Positions 35,953-45,465 of a stretch of DNA of 64,000 nucleotides are shown here, piece by piece. Source of the stretch: Paenarthrobacter sp. DKR-5 (lineage in GTDB: Bacteria > Actinomycetota > Actinomycetes > Actinomycetales > Micrococcaceae). Below the pieces are notes generated by a model. It was given only the letters and a program-made list of their open reading frames with translations, did no database searches and was not told where the DNA came from. Made by a program: the position numbers and the translations under genes. Location of the stretch: positions 248,001 to 312,000 of the forward strand of contig NZ_JAHBOI010000005.1 of assembly GCF_018531425.1 (NCBI RefSeq), given 5' to 3'. The stretch's first letter is position 1, and every line of letters starts with the position of its first letter.

Positions 35953-36978
35953 TTACAGGAGTCCTGCCTTGGTCATCAGCTCAACAACCTTCTTGCTGTT
36001 CAGCTTCGCTGGGTTAACCTTAGGCGCGTCCAGGTCCTGCAGCGGAGTCAGCTTGCTGTTGGCCGGGACCTTGCTGCCCACCGGGTACTCGAACGAAGTG
36101 CCGTTCTGCAGCACTTCCTGGCCCTTCTTGCCGGTGATGAACTTCAGGAACGCCTGGGCGTCCGCGGAGTGCTTGCTCGAGGCCAGCACTCCGCCGCCTG
36201 AGACGGAGACGAACGCGCCCGGATCCTGGTTCTTGAAATAGTGCAGCGCGACGTTGTTGCTGTTCTCGCCGGTCTTCGCCTGGTCGCCGAAGTAGTAGTA
36301 GTGGTAGATCACCGCACCGTCGACCTCGCCCGCATTGACAGCCTTCATGGCGGTGCTGTTGCCCTTGTACTGCTTCGCGTTCTGCTTCATGCCCTGCAGC
36401 CAGGCCAGAGTGGCGTCCTCGCCCTTAAGGTCCAGGACCGCCGAGACGATGGCCTGGAAGTCCGCACCGGAAGGGGACGCGGCCCAGCGGCCCTTCCACT
36501 TCGGGTCGGCCAGGTCGGTGAGCGACTTGGGCAGGTCGCTGTCCTTGAGCTTGGTCTTGTTGTAAGCGAACACCGTCGAGCGCGCCGCGATTCCGGTCCA
36601 CTTGTTGGTGGACGGGCGATACTCCGCGGGCACCTGAGCCACGGTGGCGGGGTCGACGTCGGCGAACAGCCCGGCATTCTCGACCTGCGTCATTGCGGGG
36701 GAGTTCTCGGTGAGGAAGACGTCGGCCGGGGACGCCTGGCCCTCCTGGATGATCTGGTTGCTCATCTCCGTGTCGTCGCCGTTGCGGACGGTGACCTTGA
36801 TGCCCGTTTCCTTGGTGAACTCGTCCACCCATTCCTTGGTGAGGCTCTCGTGCTGCGCGTTGTAGACCGTGATGCTGCCTGCACTCGAGGAGCCTCCGGC
36901 TCCGCCGCAGGCGGTCAGGCCGAGCGCGGCCGCGCAGACAATGGTGACGCCGGCCAGGGCGTTCAGGCGGTTCTTCAT
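35953..36978 (-). CDS. Iron(III) ABC transporter substrate-binding lipoprotein
   Basis: A 341-residue lipoprotein with signal peptide and lipobox LTAC. The mature protein starts SITVYNAQHESL, the FbpA iron-binding strand with its first tyrosine, and has the YHYYYFG stretch that supplies the two adjacent Tyr ligands of ferric iron. It is class II periplasmic-binding fold. ATG 36978 is preceded by AAAGG; a TTG one codon upstream is not needed. First gene of the three-gene iron operon; an IdeR/DtxR box lies about 80 bases upstream. Confidence 0.92.
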   Translation of the reverse strand: MKNRLNALAGVTIVCAAALGLTACGGAGGSSSAGSITVYNAQHESLTKEWVDEFTKETGIKVTVRNGDDTEMSNQIIQEGQASPADVFLTENSPAMTQVENAGLFADVDPATVAQVPAEYRPSTNKWTGIAARSTVFAYNKTKLKDSDLPKSLTDLADPKWKGRWAASPSGADFQAIVSAVLDLKGEDATLAWLQGMKQNAKQYKGNSTAMKAVNAGEVDGAVIYHYYYFGDQAKTGENSNNVALHYFKNQDPGAFVSVSGGGVLASSKHSADAQAFLKFITGKKGQEVLQNGTSFEYPVGSKVPANSKLTPLQDLDAPKVNPAKLNSKKVVELMTKAGLL

Positions 36979-37056
36979 CAAGGGCCTTTCGCGGAAATTC
37001 TTCTCGGATTTGCTTGGCGGCAGAGCCGCCGGGGAGGCCCTGTTCCTCGATTGACT

Positions 37057-37075
37057 GTAGGTTAGCCAATCCTAA
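37057..37075. promoter_or_regulatory. IdeR/DtxR iron box upstream of the iron importer operon
   Basis: GTAGGTTAGCCAATCCTAA matches the known 19-base consensus TTAGGTTAGCCTAACCTAA at 16 positions, including the full GGTTAGCC core. It lies 79 bases before the binding-protein start and overlaps the likely promoter, so iron-loaded IdeR should repress the operon. Confidence 0.85.
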
Positions 37076-37153
37076 GTAACCAAGCCTGGAGACTCGATTG
37101 TGACAAGGATCATGCCTATTACGCAAACCCGATGTGACGTAATTGCCCAGGGG

Positions 37154-38281
37154 TCAGCGAGGGATGCGGGCGGCTACCCTGGCCGCGGCCTCGAACGTCA
37201 TCCAGGCCTGCAGCTGGGTGGACAGTTCGACGGCGGCGCCGGCCGCTTCCGCATGTTCCCCGGTGCCGGCCGGGAACACCTCCGGATCCACGCCGCTCCG
37301 CCCGGACCAGAGGGCCTCGGCGGTTCCCAGCACGAGGTCCCGTGCTGTCGCACGGGTCTGCGCCGGCAGGCCGGGATGCAGTGCGGCGTCTGCGAGGTTG
37401 CGGACGAGTATGCCTGTGAACAGGCCGCCGTCGCCGCCGCCGTGGGTGCGCAAAGCCACCCCGGACGGCACCGGGACCGTGAGCCGGTCCGCGACCGCGG
37501 ACACCAGGGCGGATGCCGCGGCCAGGTTCCCGGCCCCGCCGAGTTCGAGCAGGGCGCCGAGCACCGGACCCTGGTTGTACGTGAAGACCGCCGGTTCCAG
37601 CATCACACCCGCCCCAGTGATGCGCAGCCCGTCAAGGAACAGGCCCTGGTCCCTGTCCAGCAGGTTCTCCACGAGCCAGTCCACCAGCGCCTGCGCGGTG
37701 TCCCGCCTGCCGCTGCGGGCGAAATGCAGGGCCGCAGGGGCCGTGGCGGCGGTGTTCTTGAACTTGCGCTTCGTGTTCCAGAACAGGCCGCCCCCGAGCT
37801 CCGGCGTGTTCGCTGCGTCGAGCCGGGCTTCGAGGGTGCGGACAGCACGCGCGGCCCGCGGCAGGCCGGGCCCGGGAAGCGTTCCCGCCAGTGCCGCGGC
37901 CCGGGACGCCGAGAGCGCGAGCCAGGCCATGTCGTCGAAATAGCTGTTCACCAGGAAGAAGAAGTTCCGCAGCCGAATGCTGCGCAGCAGCTGCGATGCC
38001 TTCGTGAGCGACGGCGGCCAGCCGCCCGCGGCTCCTCCGCTGTCCCCGCGGGCCGCGAGCTCGCGCTCCGCGGCGTCGACCAGGCAGTCCAGATAGTGCG
38101 CCTGCCACCAGTAGTGCCACGGGGTCCACGGCAGGGCGGCCCCGGGGCGCTTGACCGCCGCGATCCACGTGCCGGGCAGGCCCAGCAGCCGGTGGCCGAA
38201 CCGCCGGTCCACGGCTTCCGCAGCGGCCCGGGCGCGGTCCGAGAGGACTTCCGGCGAGAGTGAAGGCGCGTCAGAACTCAT
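37154..38281 (-). CDS. GH76 family protein (alpha-1,6-mannanase-like)
   Basis: A 375-residue (alpha/alpha)6-barrel type protein. The catalytic Asp pair of GH76 is visible as D116-D117 in SYFDDMAWLALS, and further family blocks are GGGLFWNTKRKFKNTAATAPAALHFAR, FTYNQGPVLGALLEL and the late GLFTGILVRNL. Most GH76 enzymes are secreted and cut alpha-1,6-mannan; here there is no signal peptide, so this protein should act in the cytosol or by another export route. ATG 38281 has no ribosome site, and a TTG just before it is not preferred. Divergent from the SDR gene and 176 bases upstream of the iron operon on the same strand. Confidence 0.8.
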   Translation of the reverse strand: MSSDAPSLSPEVLSDRARAAAEAVDRRFGHRLLGLPGTWIAAVKRPGAALPWTPWHYWWQAHYLDCLVDAAERELAARGDSGGAAGGWPPSLTKASQLLRSIRLRNFFFLVNSYFDDMAWLALSASRAAALAGTLPGPGLPRAARAVRTLEARLDAANTPELGGGLFWNTKRKFKNTAATAPAALHFARSGRRDTAQALVDWLVENLLDRDQGLFLDGLRITGAGVMLEPAVFTYNQGPVLGALLELGGAGNLAAASALVSAVADRLTVPVPSGVALRTHGGGDGGLFTGILVRNLADAALHPGLPAQTRATARDLVLGTAEALWSGRSGVDPEVFPAGTGEHAEAAGAAVELSTQLQAWMTFEAAARVAARIPR

Positions 38282-38370
38282 CAACCTAGGCTAACGGTGC
38301 CGTTCCCGGCATACAGGGGGCGCCTTCCTCAGTTAGGCTTCATTAACGGTTTGCTCGTCAAGGAGGATGA

Positions 38371-39147
38371 ATGGACATCAAGGGTGCCGTGGCGCTGGTC
38401 ACGGGGGGTGCCTCCGGCCTGGGGGCTGCCACGGCGGAGCGCCTCGTGCGCGCCGGGGCCGACGTCGTGCTGGTGGACCTGCCGTCCTCCCCGGGAGCGG
38501 ACGTGGCCGCGCGGCTGGGCGGGCAAACGGTCTTCGCCCCCGCCGACGTGACGAACGAGGCCGAAGTCCGCGACGCCGTCGACGCCGCCATGAGCCTGGG
38601 CCCGCTGCGCATCGTCGTCAACTGTGCCGGCGTCGCCACTCCGGGCCGCGTGCTCGGGCGGGACGGCGTGCTGCCGCTGGAGACCTTCAACCGGGTCATC
38701 CAGATCAACCTCGTCGGCACTTTCAACGTGATCCGGCTGGCGGCTGAGGCGATGGCCGGGACCGAGCCGGTATCCACCGAGCTTGGCGGCCCGGAACGCG
38801 GCGTCATCATCAACACGGCGTCCGTCGCCGCGTTCGACGGCCAGATCGGGCAAGCCGCCTACTCCGCGTCCAAGGGCGGCGTGCATGCCATGACCCTGCC
38901 GATCGCCCGGGAGCTGGCTCGCTCGCTGATCCGCGTCGTGACGGTCGCGCCGGGCATCTTCGAGACCCCGATGATGGCGGGCCTGCCGCAGGAAGCGCAG
39001 GATTCGCTGGGCCGGCAGGTGCCCCACCCGTCCCGGCTCGGCCGCCCCGCCGAGTACGCCGCGCTCGCCGCGCACATCGTGGAGAACGCGATGCTCAACG
39101 GCGAGACGATCCGGCTCGATGGCGCCATCCGCATGGCGCCCAAATAG
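38371..39147 (+). CDS. SDR dehydrogenase, 3-hydroxyacyl-CoA dehydrogenase type II-like
   Basis: A 258-residue short-chain dehydrogenase with the NAD motif TGGASGLG at 11-18, NCAG, an active-site Ser in [13 protein letters not shown] and YSASK. The aspartate in VDLP after strand 2 points to NAD(H). The [24 protein letters not shown] run and the C-terminal hydrophobic tail match type II 3-hydroxyacyl-CoA dehydrogenases (HSD17B10-like) used in branched-chain fatty acid or isoleucine degradation. AAGGAGG lies 4 bases before ATG 38371. It is followed after 8 bases by an acyl-CoA dehydrogenase, forming a two-gene unit. Confidence 0.87.
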   Translation: MDIKGAVALVTGGASGLGAATAERLVRAGADVVLVDLPSSPGADVAARLGGQTVFAPADVTNEAEVRDAVDAAMSLGPLRIVVNCAGVATPGRVLGRDGVLPLETFNRVIQINLVGTFNVIRLAAEAMAGTEPVSTELGGPERGVIINTASVAAFDGQIGQAAYSASKGGVHAMTLPIARELARSLIRVVTVAPGIFETPMMAGLPQEAQDSLGRQVPHPSRLGRPAEYAALAAHIVENAMLNGETIRLDGAIRMAPK

Positions 39148-39155
39148 GAGCCGGC

Positions 39156-40325
39156 GTGCCAACCCCTCCGCCGCTGCCCGGGGCGGACTTCTTCGCCGTC
39201 GAGCAGCTGCTTGTGCCCTCAGAGCGGGCCAAACTCGCCGCGCTGCGCGGATTCCTGGCCGCGGAGGTGGCTCCGTACGCCGTCGACTGGTGGAACAATG
39301 CGTCCTTCCCGGCGCAGATCCTGCCCGCCCTGGCCGAACTGGGGCTGAGCTCGATGGCCCAGCAGGGCTACAGCCACCTTTTCGCGGGACTGGTGATCGC
39401 CGAAATGACCAAGGTGGACACGTCCCTGGCGACGTTCTTCCTGGTCCACCACGACCTGTTCGTCGAATCCCTGCACCAGTTCGGCTCCCAGGAGCAGCAG
39501 GAGCGGCTGCTCGACGACGCATTGAAGCTCCGCATCACCGGCGCCTTCGCCCTCACCGAGCCCGACCACGGGTCCGACGTCGCCGGCGGCATGGCGACCA
39601 CGGCCACCCGCGCCGGCGACGGCTGGATCCTCAACGGTGCCAAGCGCTGGATCGGCAACGGCACCTTTTGCGACTACATGCTGCTCTGGGCGCGGGACAC
39701 CGCCGACGGCGCCGTCCGCGGGTTCATCCTCGACGCCTCCCTGCCGGGCGTGCGGCGGACCCGGATCGAGAACAAGATCGCGCTGCGCACGGTGCAGAAT
39801 GCGGACATCGTGCTCGACGGGGTGCGGGTGCCCGAACGGGACCGGTTCGCCGGAATCAACAGCTTCCAGGACACCAACCAGCTGCTGCTCGGCTCCCGGC
39901 TGATGGTGGCGTGGCAGGCAGTGGGGCAACAGCTGGCGGCCTTCGAAGCGGCACGGGACTACGCCGTCGAACGCCGCCAGTTCGGCAAGCCGCTGGCGTC
40001 TTTCCAGCTGATCCAGACCCAGCTGACGGAAATGCTCGGCAACGCGACAGCCAGCATGGCGATGATGGTGCGGGTGGCCCAGCTGCAGGAACAGGGCGGC
40101 GCGGGGATGGCCCAGGTGGCACTGGCCAAGGCCCAGACCACCGCGCTGATGCGGCGCACCGTCTCGCTGGGCCGCGGCATCCTTGGCGGCAACGGCATCC
40201 TGCCGGAATACCGCATGGCGAAGATTTTCGCGGACGCCGAGGCGATTTACACCTACGAGGGCAGCCATGAGATCAATTCGCTCATCGTCGGCCGCGCGAT
40301 CACAGGCCTGTCGGCGATCGTCTAG
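39156..40325 (+). CDS. Acyl-CoA dehydrogenase, glutaryl-CoA dehydrogenase-like
   Basis: A 389-residue FAD flavoprotein. Blocks seen: FALTEPDHGSDVAGG (flavin loop), GWILNGAKRWIGNG, RRQFGKPLASFQLIQTQLTEM and the C-terminal YTYEGSHEINSLIVGRAITG. E368 in TYEG is at the position of the catalytic base of the glutaryl-CoA/short-branched acyl-CoA group. Residues that would bind the glutaryl carboxylate cannot be judged safely, so substrate stays open. GTG 39156 follows GGAG at 6 bases, right behind the SDR gene. Its end overlaps the convergent DUF1684 gene by 4 bases. Confidence 0.88.
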   Translation: MPTPPPLPGADFFAVEQLLVPSERAKLAALRGFLAAEVAPYAVDWWNNASFPAQILPALAELGLSSMAQQGYSHLFAGLVIAEMTKVDTSLATFFLVHHDLFVESLHQFGSQEQQERLLDDALKLRITGAFALTEPDHGSDVAGGMATTATRAGDGWILNGAKRWIGNGTFCDYMLLWARDTADGAVRGFILDASLPGVRRTRIENKIALRTVQNADIVLDGVRVPERDRFAGINSFQDTNQLLLGSRLMVAWQAVGQQLAAFEAARDYAVERRQFGKPLASFQLIQTQLTEMLGNATASMAMMVRVAQLQEQGGAGMAQVALAKAQTTALMRRTVSLGRGILGGNGILPEYRMAKIFADAEAIYTYEGSHEINSLIVGRAITGLSAIV

Positions 40326-41140
40326 GGCGTTTTTTCCCCGGCCTCGATCCGCACACCCAGGCTGTTGTTGCGGGTGGGCATCGGGCAGGTGCCGTAGGGG
40401 CTGAACGCGCTGGGATAGTTGATGGCCCGATTGAAATCCAGCTCCACGGTCCCGTCGGGCCTCGGCTTGGCGGTGCTGACCTTCCGCCACTCGTCCGTGG
40501 TGTCGCCGTTGGTCTCGTCGTGGAAGGTCACCGTCAGGCCGCCCAGCTTGTCCTCCTCGGCAGTGAGCCGGTAGTGGTGTCCCTTCAGCTCGAACACCAG
40601 CTCCCCGGCGGCCCGGTGCACCCCCTCGACCAGCGGGTTCGCGGTGCCGATGGGAATGTCCCGCGGTTCCGGGTAGCGCTCGAAGGACGCCTGGACCACG
40701 AAGGACGGGTCGTACTCGTAGGTCGGCACGTGCTCGAAGTCGGTGAAGGTGGGGGACTGGGCATCACGCGTGCGGATCGCGTACCTGCCCCCGCGGACGG
40801 CCAACTCGACGACGATGGAACGGTACCGCACCCAGTTCAGTGACTCCTCGTCGGCCAGCTCGGCGGAGTAGGTCCCGTCGACCTGCTCGCCCGATTCGAC
40901 GAAGACGAACCCGTCCTCGGCGCTCGCCGTGAGCGTGGCCGTCTTCCGGTCCGTGCTCCACAGGCCGGGGACCAGTTCAAGCGGCCCGGGCTGCTCCGGC
41001 AGCCATTGCAGCGAGGTGAGGGTCAGCCACCCGAAGTCGCTGGCCAGCGCCGCGTCCCGGTGCTTGCGGAAGCGCCGCCAACGTTCCACGGCGGCCGGGT
41101 CGGCAGCGGGAAGTGAAGCGGGGGGTGCGGTCTCGGTCAT
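40322..41140 (-). CDS. DUF1684 family protein
   Basis: A 272-residue cytosolic protein ending with the DUF1684 signature: VELDFNRAINYPSAFSPYGTCPMPTRNNSLGVRIEAGEK, where the Phe-Asn-Arg-Ala and CP-P motifs are most conserved. Earlier blocks are ASDFGWLTLTSLQWL and the beta-rich middle. The family's function is unknown. ATG 41140 start. It overlaps the end of the acyl-CoA dehydrogenase gene on the other strand, so the two could affect each other by convergent transcription. Confidence 0.88.
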   Translation of the reverse strand: MTETAPPASLPAADPAAVERWRRFRKHRDAALASDFGWLTLTSLQWLPEQPGPLELVPGLWSTDRKTATLTASAEDGFVFVESGEQVDGTYSAELADEESLNWVRYRSIVVELAVRGGRYAIRTRDAQSPTFTDFEHVPTYEYDPSFVVQASFERYPEPRDIPIGTANPLVEGVHRAAGELVFELKGHHYRLTAEEDKLGGLTVTFHDETNGDTTDEWRKVSTAKPRPDGTVELDFNRAINYPSAFSPYGTCPMPTRNNSLGVRIEAGEKTP

Positions 41141-41475
41141 GGCCGTCCTTTGACGCTGGGATGCTCACTGCCGGCAACGGCCGGCGCGGAAAGTCTATTC
41201 CCGGCCGCCGAGCCGGAACAGGGCCGCAAGGACCGGTCCCGGACCTGCCGTCTTCCCCGGCCGAACGGCCAGTTGCGGCGGCCTCGGCGCGCGCGAAGCC
41301 GCCGCAACTGGCCGTTCGCGCGGGTCCTTTCCGGGGAGCGTCGGACCCCGCGCAGGCGACACTATCTGAGACGGATTGCGGCATGACGCAGGTCACTCGG
41401 TAGTATCCCAAGGGCAATGACCGTGCTCAACGTATCCAGCGCAGCATACGAGCATCATCGACAAGGATTGGTTCC
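41141..41475. other. Divergent intergenic region before ppc (335 bases)
   Basis: No gene seen. It contains the second copy of the dispersed palindrome (41262-41318). A possible -10 TAGTAT lies at 41401-41406 with a weak TTGCGG at 41376-41381; spacing of 19 is long. It should hold the promoters of both DUF1684 and ppc. Confidence 0.55.
41262..41318. repeat. Dispersed palindrome, copy 2
   Basis: Perfect 21-base arms 41262-41282 and 41298-41318, loop 15 bases. Same family as 9902-9960 and 44343-44401. Unlike those, it lies between two divergent genes, where no transcript needs to end. Confidence 0.85.
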
Positions 41476-44289
41476 ATGAGCTCTGCTGCGACGCCCGAAA
41501 ACGACATCGACGCCGGCCTGCGCAAGGACGTCCGCCGCGTCAGCACCCTGCTGGGCGAGTCCCTCGTCCGCCAGCACGGGCAGGAGTTGCTGGACCTGGT
41601 GGAGCAGGTCCGCCTGCTGACCAAGGAGTCCAAGGAAGCGGCCCGCGGCGGACTGCACGCCACCGGCCCGTGGACCGCGCACGACGTCGCGGCGCAGGTC
41701 CGCGAACTGCTCGCCTCCCTGCCGCTGGACAAGGCCACCGAGCTGGTCCGTGCCTTCGCGTCCTACTTCCATCTGGCCAACGCCGCCGAGCAGGTGCACC
41801 GGGTCCGCGGGCTGCGCACCCGTCCCGAAGAAGAGGGCTGGCTGGCCCAGGCGGTCAATGGCATCGCCGAGCAGGCAGGGCCTGAGGTGCTGCGCGAGGT
41901 GGTGGGCGAGCTCGATGTGCGGCCCATCTTCACCGCCCACCCCACCGAGGCGTCGCGCCGGTCGGTGCTGGACAAGCTGCGCGGGATTTCGGACCTGCTC
42001 GCCGAACCGACCGAGGAAGGCACTGCGGCCCGACGCCGGCAGGACCGCAAGCTCGCGGAGATCATCGACCTGATCTGGCAGACCGATGAGCTGCGCCAGG
42101 TCCGGCCGACGCCTATCGACGAGGCCCGCAACGCCATCTACTATCTGGCCAACATCCTCACCCGGACGATGCCGGAGCTGCTCTCGGACCTCTCGGAGCT
42201 GCTCGGGGAACACGGGGTCAGCCTCGCCGGCGCCGATGCCCCGGTGCGGTTCGGTTCGTGGATCGGCGGGGACCGGGACGGCAACCCGAACGTGACCGCC
42301 GCCGTCACCCGCGAGATCCTGCAGATCCAGAACCAGAGCGCCGTGCGCATCGCCATCCACTTCCTCGACGAGCTGATCTCGGCCCTGTCCACCTCCACCG
42401 CCATCATCCAGGTGGAGGAGGACCTGCTCGCCTCCATCGAGACGGACCTGAAGAACCTGCCGCGGCTGGACCGGCGGGTGCTGGAGCTGAACGCGCAGGA
42501 GCCGTACCGGCTGAAACTGACCTGCATCAAGGCCAAGCTGCTCAACACCGCCGCACGGGTGCAGAACGGGACCGCGCACGAGGACGGCCGCGACTACACC
42601 TCCACGGCCGAGGTGCTGGCTGATTTGGCGCTGGTGGAGAACTCGCTGCGCAAGCACTCCGCCGCGCTGGCGGCCGACGGCGTCCTCGCGGTGACCCGCC
42701 GCGCCATCTCCTCCTTCGGCCTGCACCTGGCCACGCTGGACATCCGGGAACACGCGGACGCGCACCACGCCGTCGTCGGCCAGCTCATGGACCGGCTCGG
42801 GGAACTGGAGAAGCCGTACGCGGAGCTGGACCGCCAGGAACGGCTCAAGGTCCTGTCCGGCGAACTCGCCTCGCGTCGGCCGCTCGCGCCGAACCCGGCC
42901 CCGCTGGACGCTGCCGGGCACAAGACGTTCGACGTGTTCGGCGAGATCCGGTCCGCGCTGGAAACCTACGGGCCGGACGTCGTCGAGACCTACATCGTCT
43001 CGATGACCCGCGGGGCCGACGACGTGCTCGCCCCGGCCGTCCTCGCCCGCGAGGCAGGCCTGCTGGACGTGTACGGCAACGGTTCGCCGGGCTTCGCGAA
43101 GATCGGCTTCGCACCCCTGCTGGAGACCGTCGAGGAACTGCGCGCGTCCGAGCGGATTGTCGACGAGTTGCTCAGCGACCCGACCTACCGGGAGATCGTG
43201 CGGCTGCGCGGAGACGTGCAGGAAGTGATGCTGGGATACTCCGACTCCAACAAGGAGTCCGGCGTGATGACCAGCCTGTGGGAAATCCACAAAAGCCAGC
43301 GCAAGCTGCGTGACATTGCCGCCAAGCACGGCGTACGGCTGCGCCTTTTCCACGGCCGCGGCGGATCCGTGGGGCGCGGCGGCGGGCCGACCTACGACGC
43401 GATCCTGGCCCAGCCCAACGGCGTGCTCGAGGGCGAGATCAAGTTCACCGAGCAGGGTGAGGTCATCTCGGACAAGTACTCGCTGCCCAGCCTCGCCCGC
43501 GAGAACCTGGAGCTGAGCCTGGCTGCGGTGCTGCAGGGTTCGGCGCTGCACCGCACGCCGCGCACCTCCGAGGACCAGCGCGAACGGTACGGGGAGGTCA
43601 TGGAGACCATTTCCGACGCCGCCTTCGCCCGGTACCGCGCGCTGATTGACGACGACGACCTGCCCGCCTACTTCGTGGCGTCCACGCCGGTGGAGCAGCT
43701 CGGCTCGCTCAACATCGGCTCGCGCCCCTCCAAGCGTCCGGACTCCGGCGCGGGCCTTGGCGGACTGCGGGCCATCCCCTGGGTGTTCGGCTGGACCCAG
43801 TCGCGGCAGATCGTGCCGGGCTGGTACGGCGTCGGCTCCGGGCTCAAGGCCGCCCGCGAGGCCGGACACGAGACCGAGCTGCGCGAGATGCTCGAGTCCT
43901 GGAACTTCTTCCGCTCGGTGCTCTCCAACGTGGAGATGACGCTGGCGAAGACGGACATGGACATTGCCTCGCACTACGTCACGTCGCTGGTGCCGGAGGA
44001 GCTGCGCCACCTGTTCGAGGACATCCGCGCCGAATACGAGCTCACCGTCGCGGAAGTGCAGCGGCTCACCGGCGAGACGCAGTTGCTGGACGCGCAGCCG
44101 ACCCTGCGGCGCTCCCTGGAAGTCCGCGACCAGTACCTGGACCCAATCTCATACCTGCAGGTGGAACTGCTCCGACGCATCCGGGAAGCCGCCGTTGACG
44201 GCTCGGAGGCGCAGATCGACGAGCGCCTGCAGCGGGCCATGCTGATCACGATCAACGGCGTCGCCGCCGGCCTGCGCAACACCGGCTAG
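41476..44289 (+). CDS. ppc: Phosphoenolpyruvate carboxylase
   Basis: A 937-residue anaplerotic enzyme that adds bicarbonate to phosphoenolpyruvate to give oxaloacetate. Motifs: catalytic H155 in [29 protein letters not shown]593 in [10 protein letters not shown], and the glycine-rich loop [14 protein letters not shown]. The C-terminus ends [19 protein letters not shown]; the normal end of the family with RNTG is intact, which forms the inhibitory aspartate site. ATG 41476 has a modest AAGGA site. A monocistronic gene with copies of the palindrome on both sides. Confidence 0.97.
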   Translation: MSSAATPENDIDAGLRKDVRRVSTLLGESLVRQHGQELLDLVEQVRLLTKESKEAARGGLHATGPWTAHDVAAQVRELLASLPLDKATELVRAFASYFHLANAAEQVHRVRGLRTRPEEEGWLAQAVNGIAEQAGPEVLREVVGELDVRPIFTAHPTEASRRSVLDKLRGISDLLAEPTEEGTAARRRQDRKLAEIIDLIWQTDELRQVRPTPIDEARNAIYYLANILTRTMPELLSDLSELLGEHGVSLAGADAPVRFGSWIGGDRDGNPNVTAAVTREILQIQNQSAVRIAIHFLDELISALSTSTAIIQVEEDLLASIETDLKNLPRLDRRVLELNAQEPYRLKLTCIKAKLLNTAARVQNGTAHEDGRDYTSTAEVLADLALVENSLRKHSAALAADGVLAVTRRAISSFGLHLATLDIREHADAHHAVVGQLMDRLGELEKPYAELDRQERLKVLSGELASRRPLAPNPAPLDAAGHKTFDVFGEIRSALETYGPDVVETYIVSMTRGADDVLAPAVLAREAGLLDVYGNGSPGFAKIGFAPLLETVEELRASERIVDELLSDPTYREIVRLRGDVQEVMLGYSDSNKESGVMTSLWEIHKSQRKLRDIAAKHGVRLRLFHGRGGSVGRGGGPTYDAILAQPNGVLEGEIKFTEQGEVISDKYSLPSLARENLELSLAAVLQGSALHRTPRTSEDQRERYGEVMETISDAAFARYRALIDDDDLPAYFVASTPVEQLGSLNIGSRPSKRPDSGAGLGGLRAIPWVFGWTQSRQIVPGWYGVGSGLKAAREAGHETELREMLESWNFFRSVLSNVEMTLAKTDMDIASHYVTSLVPEELRHLFEDIRAEYELTVAEVQRLTGETQLLDAQPTLRRSLEVRDQYLDPISYLQVELLRRIREAAVDGSEAQIDERLQRAMLITINGVAAGLRNTG

Positions 44290-44342
44290 ACCCCGAATCG
44301 CTCCGAATACCCCGGCGCCCCGGAGCCCTCCGGATCACTCCG

Positions 44343-44401
44343 GCGAACGGCCAGTTACGGCGACCTCCGCACCCGCGAGGCCGCCGCAACTGGCCGTTCG
44401 C
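44343..44401. repeat. Dispersed palindrome, copy 3
   Basis: Arms 44343-44367 and 44377-44401 are 25 bases with two mismatches and a 9-base loop. Located between the convergent ends of ppc and the DedA-like gene. The mismatches are both in the left arm; the right arm agrees with copy 2. Confidence 0.85.
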
Positions 44402-44430
44402 GCACCGGGGGCGGGCTTTCAGGGAGGGCG

Positions 44431-45072
44431 TCAGCGCGGGGTGTCGGCGGGTTCGGCCTCGCGGGCTGCGAGTCCAGCCGCCAGCCGAGCACGCCTCGCC
44501 CGCAGACGCAGGACGCCCGCTGCGGCTGCGCCGCAGAGCAGGCCGAGTGCGATGCCGACCAGCGACCCTACCCACCAGGGCAGTTCCTTTACGCTGCCGG
44601 TGGCCCAGCCGAGGCAGAACATCCACAGCGCCCACAGTGTGGATCCGATGGCACTGGCAGACGCGAGGCGCCGGGTTTCGACCCCGGCGAGGCCGGCTGC
44701 CGCCATCGACGCGGTCCGCCCGGCGGGCAGGAACCGGACGGAGACGAGGGCTGCGAACGTCGAGGAGTCTCCGGCGCGCAGGGCCGCGTCCCGGGCTCCG
44801 CGGTGGGCGGCGCGCCCCCAGCGCCAGCGGTCGAGCACGCCGGCGAGGCGGCGCTTGAAGAGGTAGTAGACGAGCAGATCGCCCAGCCAGGACCCGAGCG
44901 CCGCGGCGGCGCAGGCCAGCACGGGATTGAGCTGGCCCCGGGCGGCGAGGGCCGCGGAGGTGATGACGACGACTTCCGCCGGCACGGGCGGGACCAAGGC
45001 ATCGACGGCGACAAAGAGCACCGTGAGCAGGTACACGGCCCCCGACAGGCCAGCGAGGCCGGAAACGTCCAC
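44431..45072 (-). CDS. DedA family membrane protein, paralogue 1
   Basis: A 213-residue DedA/VTT-domain protein. Blocks seen: VPPVPAEVVVITSAALAARGQLN, GSWLGDLLVYYLFKRR, ALVSVRFLPAGRTASMAAAGLAG and a final amphipathic basic tail. It has the F/RFLPAGR motif with the essential Arg of the family. DedA proteins act in lipid scrambling or proton-motive force balance. It shares the full layout with the protein encoded at 45439-46032. GTG 45072 gives a start that aligns with the paralogue. A small gene between the two is on the plus strand. Confidence 0.85.
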   Translation of the reverse strand: MDVSGLAGLSGAVYLLTVLFVAVDALVPPVPAEVVVITSAALAARGQLNPVLACAAAALGSWLGDLLVYYLFKRRLAGVLDRWRWGRAAHRGARDAALRAGDSSTFAALVSVRFLPAGRTASMAAAGLAGVETRRLASASAIGSTLWALWMFCLGWATGSVKELPWWVGSLVGIALGLLCGAAAAGVLRLRARRARLAAGLAAREAEPADTPR

Positions 45073-45144
45073 GCTTAACGCTAACCCCGCCGGCTGTAAG
45101 TGTGCTGAGAGTTTCACGGGCGCGGCGGCTGGCAGACTGGAAGG

Positions 45145-45465
45145 ATGCCGTCCTTCCGCGCGACCCTGCAGATCCACGGCCTCCGGCCCGGCCACGAGCC
45201 CGAAGAGGTGATGGACACGGCCATCCGCACGCTTGCCGAACGGCACCTCGTCGAGGCCAACCAGCTCGACGTCGTCGCCGGCGTCCCGCGGATCACGCTG
45301 CGCTTCCTGGTGGACACCAGCACGGATCCGGAGGAGGACGCCGCAGCGTGGCAGGCGGCAGCGCGCATGCGGGCGGGGGTCGAACAGGTGGCGGTCACGG
45401 CGAGCCCGCAGGTGCTCCGCCGGCGCCGCGGGAAGTGGCTACCGGCGCGCCGCCCGTCGTCGTAG
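45145..45465 (+). CDS. Conserved hypothetical protein between DedA paralogues
   Basis: A 106-residue protein, probably alpha/beta: LQIHGLRPGHEPEEVMDTAIRTL, then HLVEANQLDVVAGVPRITLRFLVDTSTDPEEDAAAWQAAARM and a basic tail. It looks like a small ferredoxin-like fold, with no metal motif. Its last 27 bases overlap the end of DedA paralogue 2 on the opposite strand, and it is divergent from paralogue 1. No family recognised; codon use is like its neighbours. Confidence 0.6.
   Translation: MPSFRATLQIHGLRPGHEPEEVMDTAIRTLAERHLVEANQLDVVAGVPRITLRFLVDTSTDPEEDAAAWQAAARMRAGVEQVAVTASPQVLRRRRGKWLPARRPSS

Noticed and set aside
38290-38355. Second iron box before the SDR and GH76 genes
   Set aside because: The best alignments (TTAGGCT...TTAAC and CCTAGGCTAAC) reach only about 10 of 19 positions, no better than chance for a partial palindrome.
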